A DNA stretch of 64,000 nt from Phytophthora colocasiae (Eukaryota; Oomycota; Peronosporomycetes; Peronosporales; Peronosporaceae). Numbering within the stretch: position 1 is the first letter of the stretch; each line of letters opens with the position of its first letter. The position numbers were made by a program, and so were the translations under genes. The stretch lies in assembly GCA_018806915.1 (NCBI GenBank), contig JAGKQI010000047.1, forward strand, positions 372,001 to 436,000, written 5' to 3'. The notes beneath the pieces are model-generated. The model was not told the DNA's origin and did no database searches. It saw only the letters and a list, made by a program, of their open reading frames with translations. Shown here piece by piece: positions 54,896-64,000 of this stretch.

Positions 54896-55677
54896 TTGAG
54901 CGTATCGACGGAAACAACAAAAAGGAGTTCTGGGGATGGGGAGGTCTTTGGGGTGGATACGGATGGGGTGGTTGCTGCGACCTTGGTGGCTGGGGAGGCT
55001 GGGGCTGGTAAATGTTGTGGCGCAACTAAATGCGAAGAGTACCAGGTCGCCTTTTTGCCAATACCGAGCCTCGACTCGAGGATATGGTCAAGTGGTTCGA
55101 TGCACTGTCGGCTGAAGGTGGAGATCGAGAATGTGTTCAACGGAAAGTTGTTGAGGAGTTTGAATTTGTCATTTTCATAGCTCTGAAATCAGAGCTCAGT
55201 GGCTGCATTTCTCTCTCCAGTCTCCAGTTTCATTCTGGCAGAGGTACCCAGTCGTATTTCAACTTTGTTACAGTGGTTAGCTCTGGTGCTTCTGAAACGT
55301 ACGTGGAACAATTGTATAAAGCTGTTGTGGAGGAAGAGATTCCGATCATCAGATACACCGCGTGATCTTTTGTGGATAACAACGAATGGGGGTCTTTCAA
55401 GCCTCACGTTGGTGTCCATTATACGACGCCTGAGCTTCCCTGGATTCCTCGGCCAGCAGCGAAATGGTTTGCCCACCTGTCGACCACCAAGGGCTTGGAC
55501 AACTTGAATCTCGAGACTGTTCAGATGGGTACCAATGAGGAGCAGGGAGCAACGGCTACCCTAGAGGAGCTACATTACTCTGGCGGCGTGCCATGGTCAC
55601 TGAGTGAAGTCATCTTGTTGGTGGTTGTAGGTCTCGTTATCCTTGGTGCTACTCATGTGCGAGGCCATGCGTGAGTA
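54896..55677 (+). pseudogene. Unrecognised gene fragments ending in a membrane anchor
   Basis: Two frames look protein-like. 55030-55365 reads TEPRLEDMVKWFDALSAEGG, VVEEFEFVIFIALKSELSGC and YVEQLYKAVVEEEIPIIRYT. 55372-55674 reads VDNNEWGSFKPHVGVHYTTP, LPWIPRPAAKWFAHLSTTKG and a single C-terminal membrane helix (SEVILLVVVGLVILGATHV). They share one frame across a single TGA at 55363, so they may be one gene with a stop, or exons. I do not know the family. Confidence 0.4.
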
Positions 55678-57045
55678 TCCAGGGCTCTTCTGAAGAATTG
55701 CAAGTGCTCATTACGGTCGAGGACAGACAGGTTTGCAATCACACTAGGACGTACGTTAGGCTTGTAACATGCTTCTTTCTTTTAAAACTTGTCACGTGTT
55801 GACTCGTTTCTTGCTGCATTATTCTTTGCTTGATAAGAGGGGCTACACTTTAAGATCAACTCTGTTTAATACATTCTTCTCCACTCGAGCTTTACCAATC
55901 TGAATCCAAGCTGTCGTAGAGGTCGCTCGTGCAAAAAAACTCCCCGGCTTCAGGTCGTCCATACAGTTAGTATCCACGTTCTCCAACACGCCGTTTTTCT
56001 TTTGTGTAGGATATCGGAATTTACACACCGCACGTAGCACCACCACTGTTCGTTGGTGCAGTGAATGTCGTGCAGTGGCCTGTCATCAAAGTTCACGAGC
56101 ATCCGCTCGCCACTCATTCACGTTCATCCACCAGAGGCAGAGCAATAGGGACGTTCCCGGCTTCCAGTGTACAAACAATAGTATGGTAGCGACAAGTAGT
56201 TGTCCGATGCCATGGTGGAGTTCTCGTACCTGTTCATCAACGTCGCCTTGTATGGAGTAGGGGACTCCCACATTTCCGAGAGCACAATAAGGTAGAACAT
56301 CAAATCCGAGTCGTAGAGCAGCGTCTCGGGTTCCTCATCACCAAATCCAGCATCATCCTCCGATTCAGCAAAGTAAACGAGCGCATCAGTATCCGCATCG
56401 CTGCGGGTAAATTACTGCAAGGATTGGAATCTGCATACGGTCGGAAGATATCACCAAAGGTAGATCGGAGCAAGTACGAAGGCTTTTTGCCGTTATGTGC
56501 TAATGCGTCAGCACAGGCGTTAGATCTTTGCTTGCCGTCAGGTACAGCAGATCCAGCTTGTCGTAGAGCTAAGATCTGTCACTAGAAAACTTGCTTTTGC
56601 AGAAGTCTTCAGCCATACAAGGAATCGACTGGCCACGACACCACAGTTGTGGTCCCAGTTCGAGAACGTCGAGCGTTTCTCCACTGTGTCTCCACTCTCC
56701 GATACAATTCCATCAACTGATGACACTCGCAGGTGCAAAGTGGCCCAGTCCTTCCACGAGATACGAGCGTTAACTCAGTCCGTAGACGTAGACGTCCTGG
56801 TCACTGCGTTAATAGTCAATAATTGATGCCAGGTCATTGGTTGTACTTGTTACAGAAAATGCCGCCGTCCATACACGCGGTAGTTCCTCCAGTCGAATGG
56901 CAGATCCACAAGGACTGCTAGCGCTAGTACAAACAAAACTAAAGAACTGCGAGACCCGGGCTTTCCAGCCCGCAAGCCAATATTATTATCTTTTACAGTT
57001 TTTTTGTGATTTTTTTGCCCTAATTAACCTTGTTTAGTATGTTGA
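55678..57045. other. Stretch without a supported gene
   Basis: Several short - strand frames (for example around 55843-56046 and 56538-56738) look faintly coding but are broken by stops and do not resemble anything I know. Possibly a decayed gene. Confidence 0.35.
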
Positions 57046-57376
57046 TTAAAAACAAATTGTTTCTTAATTTAATAAAAAATTGATTAATTTTCTTTATTAC
57101 TTTCAACCCCCTATAATAATACCATAAACACCTAATGATGAAATTGCTAATAAATATAAAATACCTATATTTAATTCAGTAAAAAACATACCAAATCCTA
57201 AAGGTATTACAGTCCAACTAAATTTAATTGAAAAATTACAAAAACATTAAAAAAAACATTCTTTAAATATATTTAAAAACATTTATTCCAATTTAAAAAA
57301 TTTTTATCTAAAATATTATCCACCATTAAGTAATTTAATTGTTAAATTATTAGGGGCTCCTTCATTTACATCTAGT
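57046..57376 (-). pseudogene. nad1: Nuclear copy of mitochondrial DNA with nad1 fragment
   Basis: This block is abruptly A/T-rich. On the - strand it encodes [20 protein letters not shown] followed by [18 protein letters not shown], a strongly conserved membrane segment of NADH dehydrogenase subunit 1, a mitochondrial gene in oomycetes. The reading ends in a TGA and stops after that. The A/T-rich flank up to 57376 may be neighbouring mitochondrial sequence. It is nuclear because it sits among nuclear transposons. It has no function here. Confidence 0.75.
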
Positions 57377-57468
57377 TTTAAACAAAATTTATGCTGCTGA
57401 AGAAACCGAGGAGAAGTTTTCGAGGGAGGTCAAGATCATAAACCACCAGAACCAGTGAGGTGGTGTCA

Positions 57469-59566
57469 ATGAACAAAGCTTTGACGGAGCGTGTGAGATT
57501 ACTGGAAACCAAGCAAAGCACATGTCAAGATGTCAACCAGAGCCCAACATCGTATTTAGAGCCAGATGCAGAAGCATCGGTAGTTGGACGTAGCGACAGC
57601 CACAATGCGAAGGGTTGTGGAACAAAAGCGCTATCTAAGAGCCCTGCCGCAATGTGGTTTGAGTGGTATGCCAAGACTCCACGCATGTGGGATGTGTGTG
57701 GCGATCGCCAAAAAAATCAGCTTACAAGTGAACTACATAAAGCTCTCTTTACCTGAAGGATTTGTGCTGGATCCGTCAGCACCAGGATACTGCAACGAAG
57801 TCCTTCTGTGAAGCTGTGACTCTACAAATTTTCTATGGACTGCCGGTTCCCAGAGCCAAAGCGGCGTTGAGGATATTATTGGTCCAAATAATTTCAGGGT
57901 TAAGGCGCAATTGTGGGTGCCAAGGGACGAGGGCAAGCCTGGGAAGGGGTTGCCAACCCCAAAAGATGGAAACCACTTCAAAAGTTCTGACATACTCCGG
58001 ATGATACATTCCTGATGGCTCGCCATGTGAAAACCAAGTGACTTTTCGGTAACGCCATGACCAAGGGGTTATATTTCTGGATTATATGCGAGTCCCGAGC
58101 TGGCAGTCGAAGGTTCGAAGTGGAGGTTAACGTTGGACTATCGGTGACTGTCTGATCCCAGTATCCTGGTTGAGTTTCGAGTATACTCAAGCCCATATAT
58201 TTCCGACCGACCAAGACGACCGACGATGATGTGTCCGGAGCCAGCTGGAATTCTTCCGTGTTCCCTGCTATGGTATTCTACTAAAACGCAAGCCTCTTCC
58301 TGATGAGATGCCCCTACTACATAGTGAAACCAAGTATAGTTTTGCATGTTTAAGTAGTGCTAGCTATTATACATTAAAGAGAGTTCAATTTGCCACCAAG
58401 GGCGCAAGTGCAAAGTCTTGGAAGGTGTTCCCAAGACACACTGTGAGGAGCCGTGGACCAGCCTCGAGAAGAGGGCTTCACGTGTAGCCGAACAAGCGTC
58501 AGGCCGCGTCGCCAAGCGTCACCGCCGCGTGAATCTCCGCCAGGGTAAGACCAAGTTGGAAAGGTGATCCGGGCGGCGTATCCCGTGCGTGACCCCTTCC
58601 ATTTCATATTCCAGTTGATACTTTCGGGTATTATTTCATATTATAACTGCGTTTTGGGAGGTTAGTGGTAGTCACCCCTAAAATTGATTGATTTGACTGC
58701 TTGTGTGTTTGGACTGTATTGGTTGTGTGTGTTCTTAAATACTACATAGTATTTGGGACATATATATTGGATTCTATTCTTCCGAAGGTTACTAGTGAAT
58801 CTATCGGAAGTGGTGCGCTGTTTAAAGAGCCCCGGAACTGTGCCAGTGTTTCGGATTTTGCTCTAGTCGTACTGGCATTTGGAGTGCCCACCGCTCGAGG
58901 GCCGAAAAGAATAAGAAGCGGTTGTATATTTTGGTTTAACTCTCTTGTATATTTGGTTAACTGTTGGAGGGGAAGTACTTTGCCCATAAGTGCTTACCCA
59001 CTTTCGGACTAATTAACCACCGTTTGGGAAGTGTTTATTTGGTTAGCACTCTCCCTCTGGATCTAGTTCTACAATCTTTTGGAGATAACACTTTCGGTGC
59101 AGACTCCTCGCGTTCGAAGACAAACGACACCTACGAGGGTAGTCACAAGGTCACACGCCAAGCCACTTTCCGGATACCCATTTGGGCACTGGAAGGTGGT
59201 GCTGACTCACTCCAACTAGGACACCTTACTACTAACTCTCTTTTATAGTGTTTAGTGTTTGGGTTGTTCCTTTTGGACGGCACACTATACGCAACCCCTG
59301 GGCGGTCAAAAGTGTCCACCCACTTCGCCACACTTCGTTACGGAACAGGAGTCGAAGCTCAACTTTTCAAGTTTTTTTACGGCCATGGTATCAAGCGTAG
59401 GAATGGATCCTCGGTGCTGAAGAAACTCCGTTCGTTCTACCGCGAGGGCAAGCTTGATATACGTGTCGCCGCTTTTCGAGCACGTGTTGTTATCGGAGGC
59501 ATAACAGCTCCAGCTCCACACGAAACCCAAAGGTTATTCGCGCGTGTAGCACCGATAGCGTAGCAC
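57469..59566 (+). pseudogene. Unknown oomycete gene split by a solo LTR and frameshifts
   Basis: Left part: from the ATG at 57469, MNKALTERVRLLETKQ (coiled coil), then KALSKSPAAMWFEWYAKTPR and MWDVCGDRQ. Loss of one A in a run near 57715, and one more base near 57740, shift the frame to NYIKLSLPEGFVLDPSAPGY. At CNEVL the LTR (57807-59332) interrupts it. Removing the LTR and one CTTC rejoins the frame to RYGTGVEAQLFKFFYGHGIK and SSVLKKLRSFYREGKLDIRV, ending at 59563. It resembles a dispersed family of Phytophthora hypothetical proteins from memory. The function is unknown. Confidence 0.6.
57807..59332 (+). repeat. Solo LTR of a related, diverged gypsy-like family
   Basis: 1526 bp, TGTGAAGCTG to CTTCGCCACA, flanked by the 4-bp duplication CTTC (57803-57806, 59333-59336). 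Its end (CTATACGC...CGGTCAAAAGTGT...CTTCGCCACA) and a middle block (AAAGAATAAGAA...TGTATATTTT) parallel the LTR at 51764-53269. No internal sequence is present. Confidence 0.75.
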
Positions 59567-59845
59567 AACAACTATATCTGTTAACGGATACGTCTAATAT
59601 ATTTTCTTTTAAGCAGAGCCTTCAATATTTTATGGTTAGTGTTGGTAGGACAACAATATTCAACGTCACTGAGCACACGGGCCGGCAGTATAAAGATCTA
59701 GTGCCCTACATGTTGCAGAGATTTCTCTAGAAAACATTGCCACTAGAGGTTAACTTGTGTAAGGAAATAAACCTCCGCAAAGTTATAATATATAAGATCG
59801 CGAAGGGTTGATAATAGATAAAACGTAGGGTAAAAGAAGGGTTTA

Positions 59846-60546
59846 TTATGAGAATTTAATCGCTTCGACCGCGTAAATACCTGACACCTCTGCAAAGAAG
59901 TGACGTAAGCCAGATCCAGTGCTTGGCTTGTAGTCAAACTCATCTGAGTCGATGAAGTAGAACTTTTCGCCCACTTCAGCACGAGTAGTGCAGTGCCAGG
60001 TGCCCTCTTCCTGGCCAGAAGCTCTACCAATAATGATTTAATGCTTAACCTTAGATAGAGCTAGCTTCTTAAATCACTTCTTAGCGCTACAGTTAAAAGT
60101 ACTTGCTTTATTCAAATACCTAAGGTGGTAGCCCTTGGCGCGAAGCGCTTCATGCAGCGCAGCAGTCGGGTAGCCGCCGTACTTGACGTCTCCATGGGAA
60201 TCAGATCCCCGCTCCTCAGCAGCCGCATTTATACGGTGCACAATGGGAGCTAGCTCCTCGACTGATAGGAAGTCGCGGCTTTGAACAGCGTTGTTGACTG
60301 AATACAGCCCACAGAGGGAATACTTCTCACTCGTTCCGCTCTGGTTCTGACAAATTTGACCGCCCCTTGTCCTCCGTTCTCTCTTTTCGTTGGATTGCAT
60401 CTCTGTCCGGTGTTTCTAGCAGATCGCCGGAAGTGGAGAGCGATGCGCACCCAGGCACCCAACTTAAGCTTTGCACCGACACGTTCCCGCAGTACAGTAG
60501 CTAGCGGAACGCCGGCTCGAGTGAACGCAAAAGCAAAAGTGAGAAG
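59846..60546 (-). pseudogene. Josephin-like cysteine protease gene, broken and cut by an LTR
   Basis: On the - strand, SLCGLYSVNNAVQSRDFLSV followed by YPTAALHEALRAKGYHLRYL matches the catalytic-cysteine part of Josephin deubiquitinases (C-x6-NN, then a helix pair). In the same frame after two stops (60074, 60029) comes EEGTWHCTTRAEVGEKFYFI, holding the likely catalytic histidine, and a TAA at 59846. Upstream of 60400 the sense continues in another frame (VPLATVLRERVGAKLKLGAW) up to 60546, where a gypsy-like 5' LTR begins. Josephin proteins trim ubiquitin. This copy is dead. Confidence 0.55.
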
Positions 60547-62233
60547 TGACATGATGTTAATTCCGATTTTCGAGCGACAGGTGGATATTACGTTACGATG
60601 TGATTGGTTATACTATGGGTTATAAGCGAAAGGGACTTTGGGACGCGGCCGCACCCGTGCGACATCTGTGGAAGATTGTGGATAAACCTTCGCCTGACTG
60701 TAAAGGGGCCCAAAGGACCAGAAGTGTACTTCAGAGTGTGCACAACTCTGAAGATCAACTACACTCTGTCTGGTCACCGGACTTTCCCCGACGATGAGTG
60801 CCTAAGTTCTGGCGGAAAGTCTCTCAGAAGAACGTATCTCTGAGAGACCTCATCCCGTTACCGTCCAGCGCGACGATGGATGGTTCAAGGATTCACAATA
60901 TATACCCGCAGAGACCAAGTATCGCGCGCCGGACGCCGCGCACCCGCGCAACCCTCAAGATCTTCATGTACGTTGAAGCATTAGTGCTCCGTACTCTGGT
61001 TTCGTATTCAAGACTCTGGTATCTCTAACTCTGAGTGACCAAGACTCTGAAAAAACAAGTGATATCGGACTCTGAAAACCAGGATACCAGACTCTGAAAC
61101 CACCGAAGATTCAAGACCATACTGAAACCAAGTGAACCCAAGTTCAAGTCACGCATTCAAGTGATTACTGACCTGCACATCCCCCGTAATGACGTCTCTA
61201 CCTGTCAACCCATCGAGATCGGCTGCACAGACTGCATACTGAGACCAAGTCAAAGTACCAGATGTATACAAAGACCAAGAGTACCTGAGATATGAAGACT
61301 GACTGCATAAAGGACGCAAAAGACGACAAGAAGGAGAGAATTACCAGAGATATATGATAGTTATGAGGAAGATAAACGATAAACAGAGTTCAATTTGCTT
61401 GCTACTGCACAAGTCCGCTTGAGAGGTATCCAAGCCACTACGTCATCACGTACGTCGTGTGATCTCCACCAAATTCAATCCCCTTAGGTGGAGATCAGGT
61501 AACGTAGAGACCTGAAAGGACCCGCCTATTCCATATCCTAGTTGGGTCGTTTGTTTTGTCTCTAGCGGTAGCCCATTTCATATTGATCGTTTGGACAGGC
61601 TCTGGAAACTTGACAGTCGTTTTCAGAGTGCAAGGTAGACTGTTATATATAGCCGATTGTATTGGTTTATATTTTCCCTCTATATTAGAGGGTGGTGCGC
61701 GAACGTAAAGGGATACCAGACAGACCAGGTGTCTGGTAGTAAGTCCCTAGTTGACCTGGAGTGTTAGCCCACCGTTCAAGGGCCTAGAAAGAATAAGAAC
61801 GGCTGTATATATTTGTATATTTTCGAACTCTGTATATTGGTTGTTTATCTCTGAGAGTCAGGTATCTCGGTTCTGGATTTGTGATATTCAGACACCGAAT
61901 TCAGACTTTCTCTGGTATATTAACCTCTTTTCGACCGCCGACTTCCTGGAAAACACTTTTGTTTCCAGAGATTCCGACTCCCGAACGCTCCTGGAAGGAT
62001 TTCCTGAATACCGACACCAGACTCCAAGGGAACCCCAACTTCTCTTCACAACACATTCTCAGACTCCGGCGAGGGTCATATTTCCGAAGACAACGAACCC
62101 ACGAGGATACCGCAAGGTACCACACGCCAACCTACCGTTGTACGGCTCTGAAAACCCTTTTTCAGTAGTCGTATAACTAGGGTTCACTATACGCCCCCTG
62201 CTCCGCGACCAAAGTTTCACCGACTTCGCGACA
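60547..62233 (+). repeat. 5' LTR of the gypsy-like element
   Basis: 1687 bp, TGACATGATG to CTTCGCGACA. Nearly identical to 51764-53269 except for about 180 bp present only here. Confidence 0.85.
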
Positions 62234-62235
62234 AC

Positions 62236-62261
62236 TGGTGCGCGTGCCCGGATTCGAACCG
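62236..62261 (+). promoter_or_regulatory. Primer binding site matching a tRNA 3' end
   Basis: TGGTGCGCGTGCCCGGATTC continuing GAACCG, starting 2 bp after the LTR. It is the complement of CCA, a discriminator base, a 7-base acceptor strand and the T-arm (GGTTCGAATCC) of a tRNA. The match covers about 25 bases, longer than the usual 18. I cannot tell which tRNA. Confidence 0.8.
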
Positions 62262-62324
62262 AGGATATCACCGGATTTGAGAGTACAAGAAGAGAAAGTT
62301 TCCTGTCAAGCGTCTATATTCAAG

Positions 62325-64000
62325 ATGGCTACGCCAGGCTCTACGAGAGGAGGACGCCGTGGTCGTGGTCGGAGCATTCCGACACGTCAATCCAAGCGTC
62401 TACAAGGTTTGTCGCCTGAAGAGCAACCAGACTTGGATGCTATCCAGAAGGCGGCCCGCGAGAAGAGGAGAGCTGCGCGAGAGAAGAAGGCAGCTGAGAA
62501 TGTGAGCGTCCCAGAACCGGCGGTCGAAGACCAGCCTGCTGAAATAACCAGAAACTCAGGAGACACCTGCTGCCTCTGGCGAACAAGGTTCTGAAGGCCC
62601 GTCAGAAGTCGAAGCTTCTGGTGACGAGGCGACCACTGCCCGCGAGGGTGGTGATGAGGCGTCTGAGGGAGGCGCCGATATGGTTGAGTCCCCGGAAGTG
62701 ATCGATCTGTGTTCAGATTCGGCAACTTCCGGCCAGTCCGTGGATGAAGTGAAACCAGAACCCGGACTCTCTGAAGAACATGTTCCACGGTCCCCAAAGT
62801 CTGAAGACGCACCAATGTCTGATGACATGGCGATCAAGTCTGAAGAGTCTCTGAAGACACCGTCTGATGAGTCTGGGAGGGCTGATTCGCTTGACGGGGA
62901 ACGAGCTCTGAGGTATGTGCGCCGTGAGTTCCGCCGTTGGAGAGATATGGACACAGGCAAGGTCGTCCCGCCAAGCGTCGAGTATATGTGGCCGACGATG
63001 AAGCCTAGTGCTGATGCTTTCCAGAAGGCTGCTGCAGCGACCGGCGACTACATCAAATGGCGATGTTCCTCCGTTTTCCCGGAGGATATGTGGATCTCAG
63101 AGTTTCACGCGAGGCGTCATGGTTTTGGTTGGATCCAAGACTTATCTTATGTGGAGATTCCGATGAGCACGTTGACAGCACCGGAGTGTGTGGCTGTTCT
63201 TCAGACAATGTTGTACGAGGCAGGATTCGAATTCCAGAACCTGCTCCCGACGTGGTCTCAGACCCAGGCGTCAGCTGTCTTCGAGTCTCAAGTACGCAGT
63301 GTGGCGTCCGAACTTCAGAGTCGACTCGCTGTAGAATTGGTTGAGTGGGCCACCGTGACCTCCAGGTTACAAGTGAACCGACTCCTGGAAGACATGAAAC
63401 GAGAAGACACAGCAAGCCAAGATGAAGCAGACCGTATATTACCTGACAAGGACGCTGACCTACAAGGACAACGATTGATCATGCGACTCCGGGTGACCGG
63501 ACTCCGAGTGACGCACAGTTCTGACGGTTCCAGCAGTGACGGGCCGCCGCAGTCCAAGCGCTTACAGCAGAGACCGCCGCGCCCACAAATCCCGTCGACA
63601 CCGTCAGCTTTATCGACGCCATCGCTATCTTCACTGCCGCAGTACGAGAGCCGCTCTGATAACACGCGACCAGAGTCTGAAAATCCAATGTCCGAAGATC
63701 ACAGCATCTCTCAGACTCAGATGTCGGACGTGCCAATTCCCAGTGTCATTGGGACCTCGGATGACCCGTCGTCGGGATTCCAGACTTCCCGCGGAAGCTC
63801 TACGGATTCGTCCTTGATGTCCATGAGTCGAGGGGCAGCATCACATATGCCGCCGCCCACAGGAAGTCTGGCGTTAATCGCTCAAGGCGCTGATGTAGGA
63901 GGAACAGTCTCTGAAGGCATGGGGATCCAAGTGACGCGAACGCTGTTACCAGTGAAACCAGAGTCCGAGGATGTCGACATGCCGGAAGAGAGACCAGAGG
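62325..64000 (+). pseudogene. Gypsy-like gag, frameshifted, incomplete at the window edge
   Basis: ATG at 62325. The N-terminus is basic (GGRRGRGRSIPTRQSKRLQG) then charged. Near 62545 one base is missing: the first frame stops at 62594, while the sensible frame continues from ETQETPAASGEQ to the window edge without a stop. That frame holds an acidic S/E-rich region, a folded block (YVRREFRRWRDMDTGK, EDMWISEFHARRHGFGWI, PECVAVLQTMLYEAGFEFQN) and a long S/P/T-rich region. I see no zinc knuckle yet. Gag would form the particle in the cytoplasm. Confidence 0.65.

Larger units (their letters stand above)
60547..64000 (+). mobile_element. Gypsy-like LTR retrotransposon, 5' part, continues past the window
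   Basis: 5' LTR (60547-62233), primer site (62236-62261) and gag-like coding to the right edge. The pol genes and 3' LTR lie outside, so the gypsy label rests on the tRNA 3'-end primer site, the large LTR and the 4-bp target duplications of the related solo copies. Confidence 0.7.

Noticed and set aside
55843..56738. Possible - strand gene
   Set aside because: Short segments look protein-like but stops are frequent and no family is recognised, so I left it as an unassigned stretch.
62236..62270. tRNA gene next to the gypsy-like LTR
   Set aside because: Only the 3' 25 bases match a tRNA and the 5' part is missing, so it is a primer binding site.

Overview
The window looks like nuclear DNA of an oomycete, most likely Phytophthora or a close relative. 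The grounds are compact genes with rare introns of about 60 bp carrying CTAAC branch sites, an initiator-like GCTCATTCTTCAA start region, a clustered family of START-like proteins resembling those labelled 'M96 mating-specific' in Phytophthora annotation, and a mixture of copia, gypsy, DIRS, piggyBac, MULE, Tc1/mariner, Crypton-like and PIF-like mobile DNA. The species call is inference; no database was searched. Only two ordinary single-copy genes are certain, and most of the rest is nested transposons of different ages.

Layout. 1-17.1 kb: three same-strand (-) copies of the START-like family (1-938 partial, 12431-13645, 15336-16544). The array is broken up by a 1256-bp Tc1-like element (2721-3976), a 7680-bp Ty1/copia element (copia 1, 4482-12161) whose gag holds a MULE (8672-11431), and a Crypton-like remnant (14223-15179). 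17.1-24.1 kb: a small PIF/Harbinger-like element (17088-24138, TAA target duplication) split inside its left end by a nearly intact copia element (copia 2, 17102-23473). Copia 2 carries an extra antisense ORF with a chromodomain-like C-terminus. 24.3-30.5 kb: two host genes on the - strand, a two-exon membrane protein with a coiled-coil N-terminus, and a nuclear-type protein with a RanBP2-type zinc finger, SUMO-interaction-like motifs and a PHD finger. 30.6-39.1 kb: a graveyard of piggyBac, Tc1, two copia remnants and a DIRS-like tyrosine-recombinase retroelement.

39.5-49.2 kb: two different piggyBac elements abutting at one shared TTAA. The first contains an intron-bearing, apparently intact DD34E transposase with a convergent second gene; the second has a nearly complete four-exon transposase broken by frameshifts. 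49.8-51.7 kb: a pogo-like MITE and a deleted Tc1 derivative with 250-bp inverted repeats. 51.8-64 kb: two solo LTRs, a mitochondrial nad1 fragment, an unknown gene split by one of the solo LTRs, a decayed Josephin-like protease gene cut by an LTR, and the 5' LTR, primer site and gag of a gypsy-like element running off the right edge.

The elements can be ordered. Copia 1 has LTRs in which I see no difference and a perfect CTATA duplication, so it and the MULE inside it are recent. Copia 2 has LTRs differing at one base. Copia 3, the DIRS-like remnant and the first Tc1 and piggyBac remnants near 30-39 kb are old. ATG starts were checked where they mattered: several long reading frames open at non-ATG codons, and I moved those starts to the first sensible ATG.
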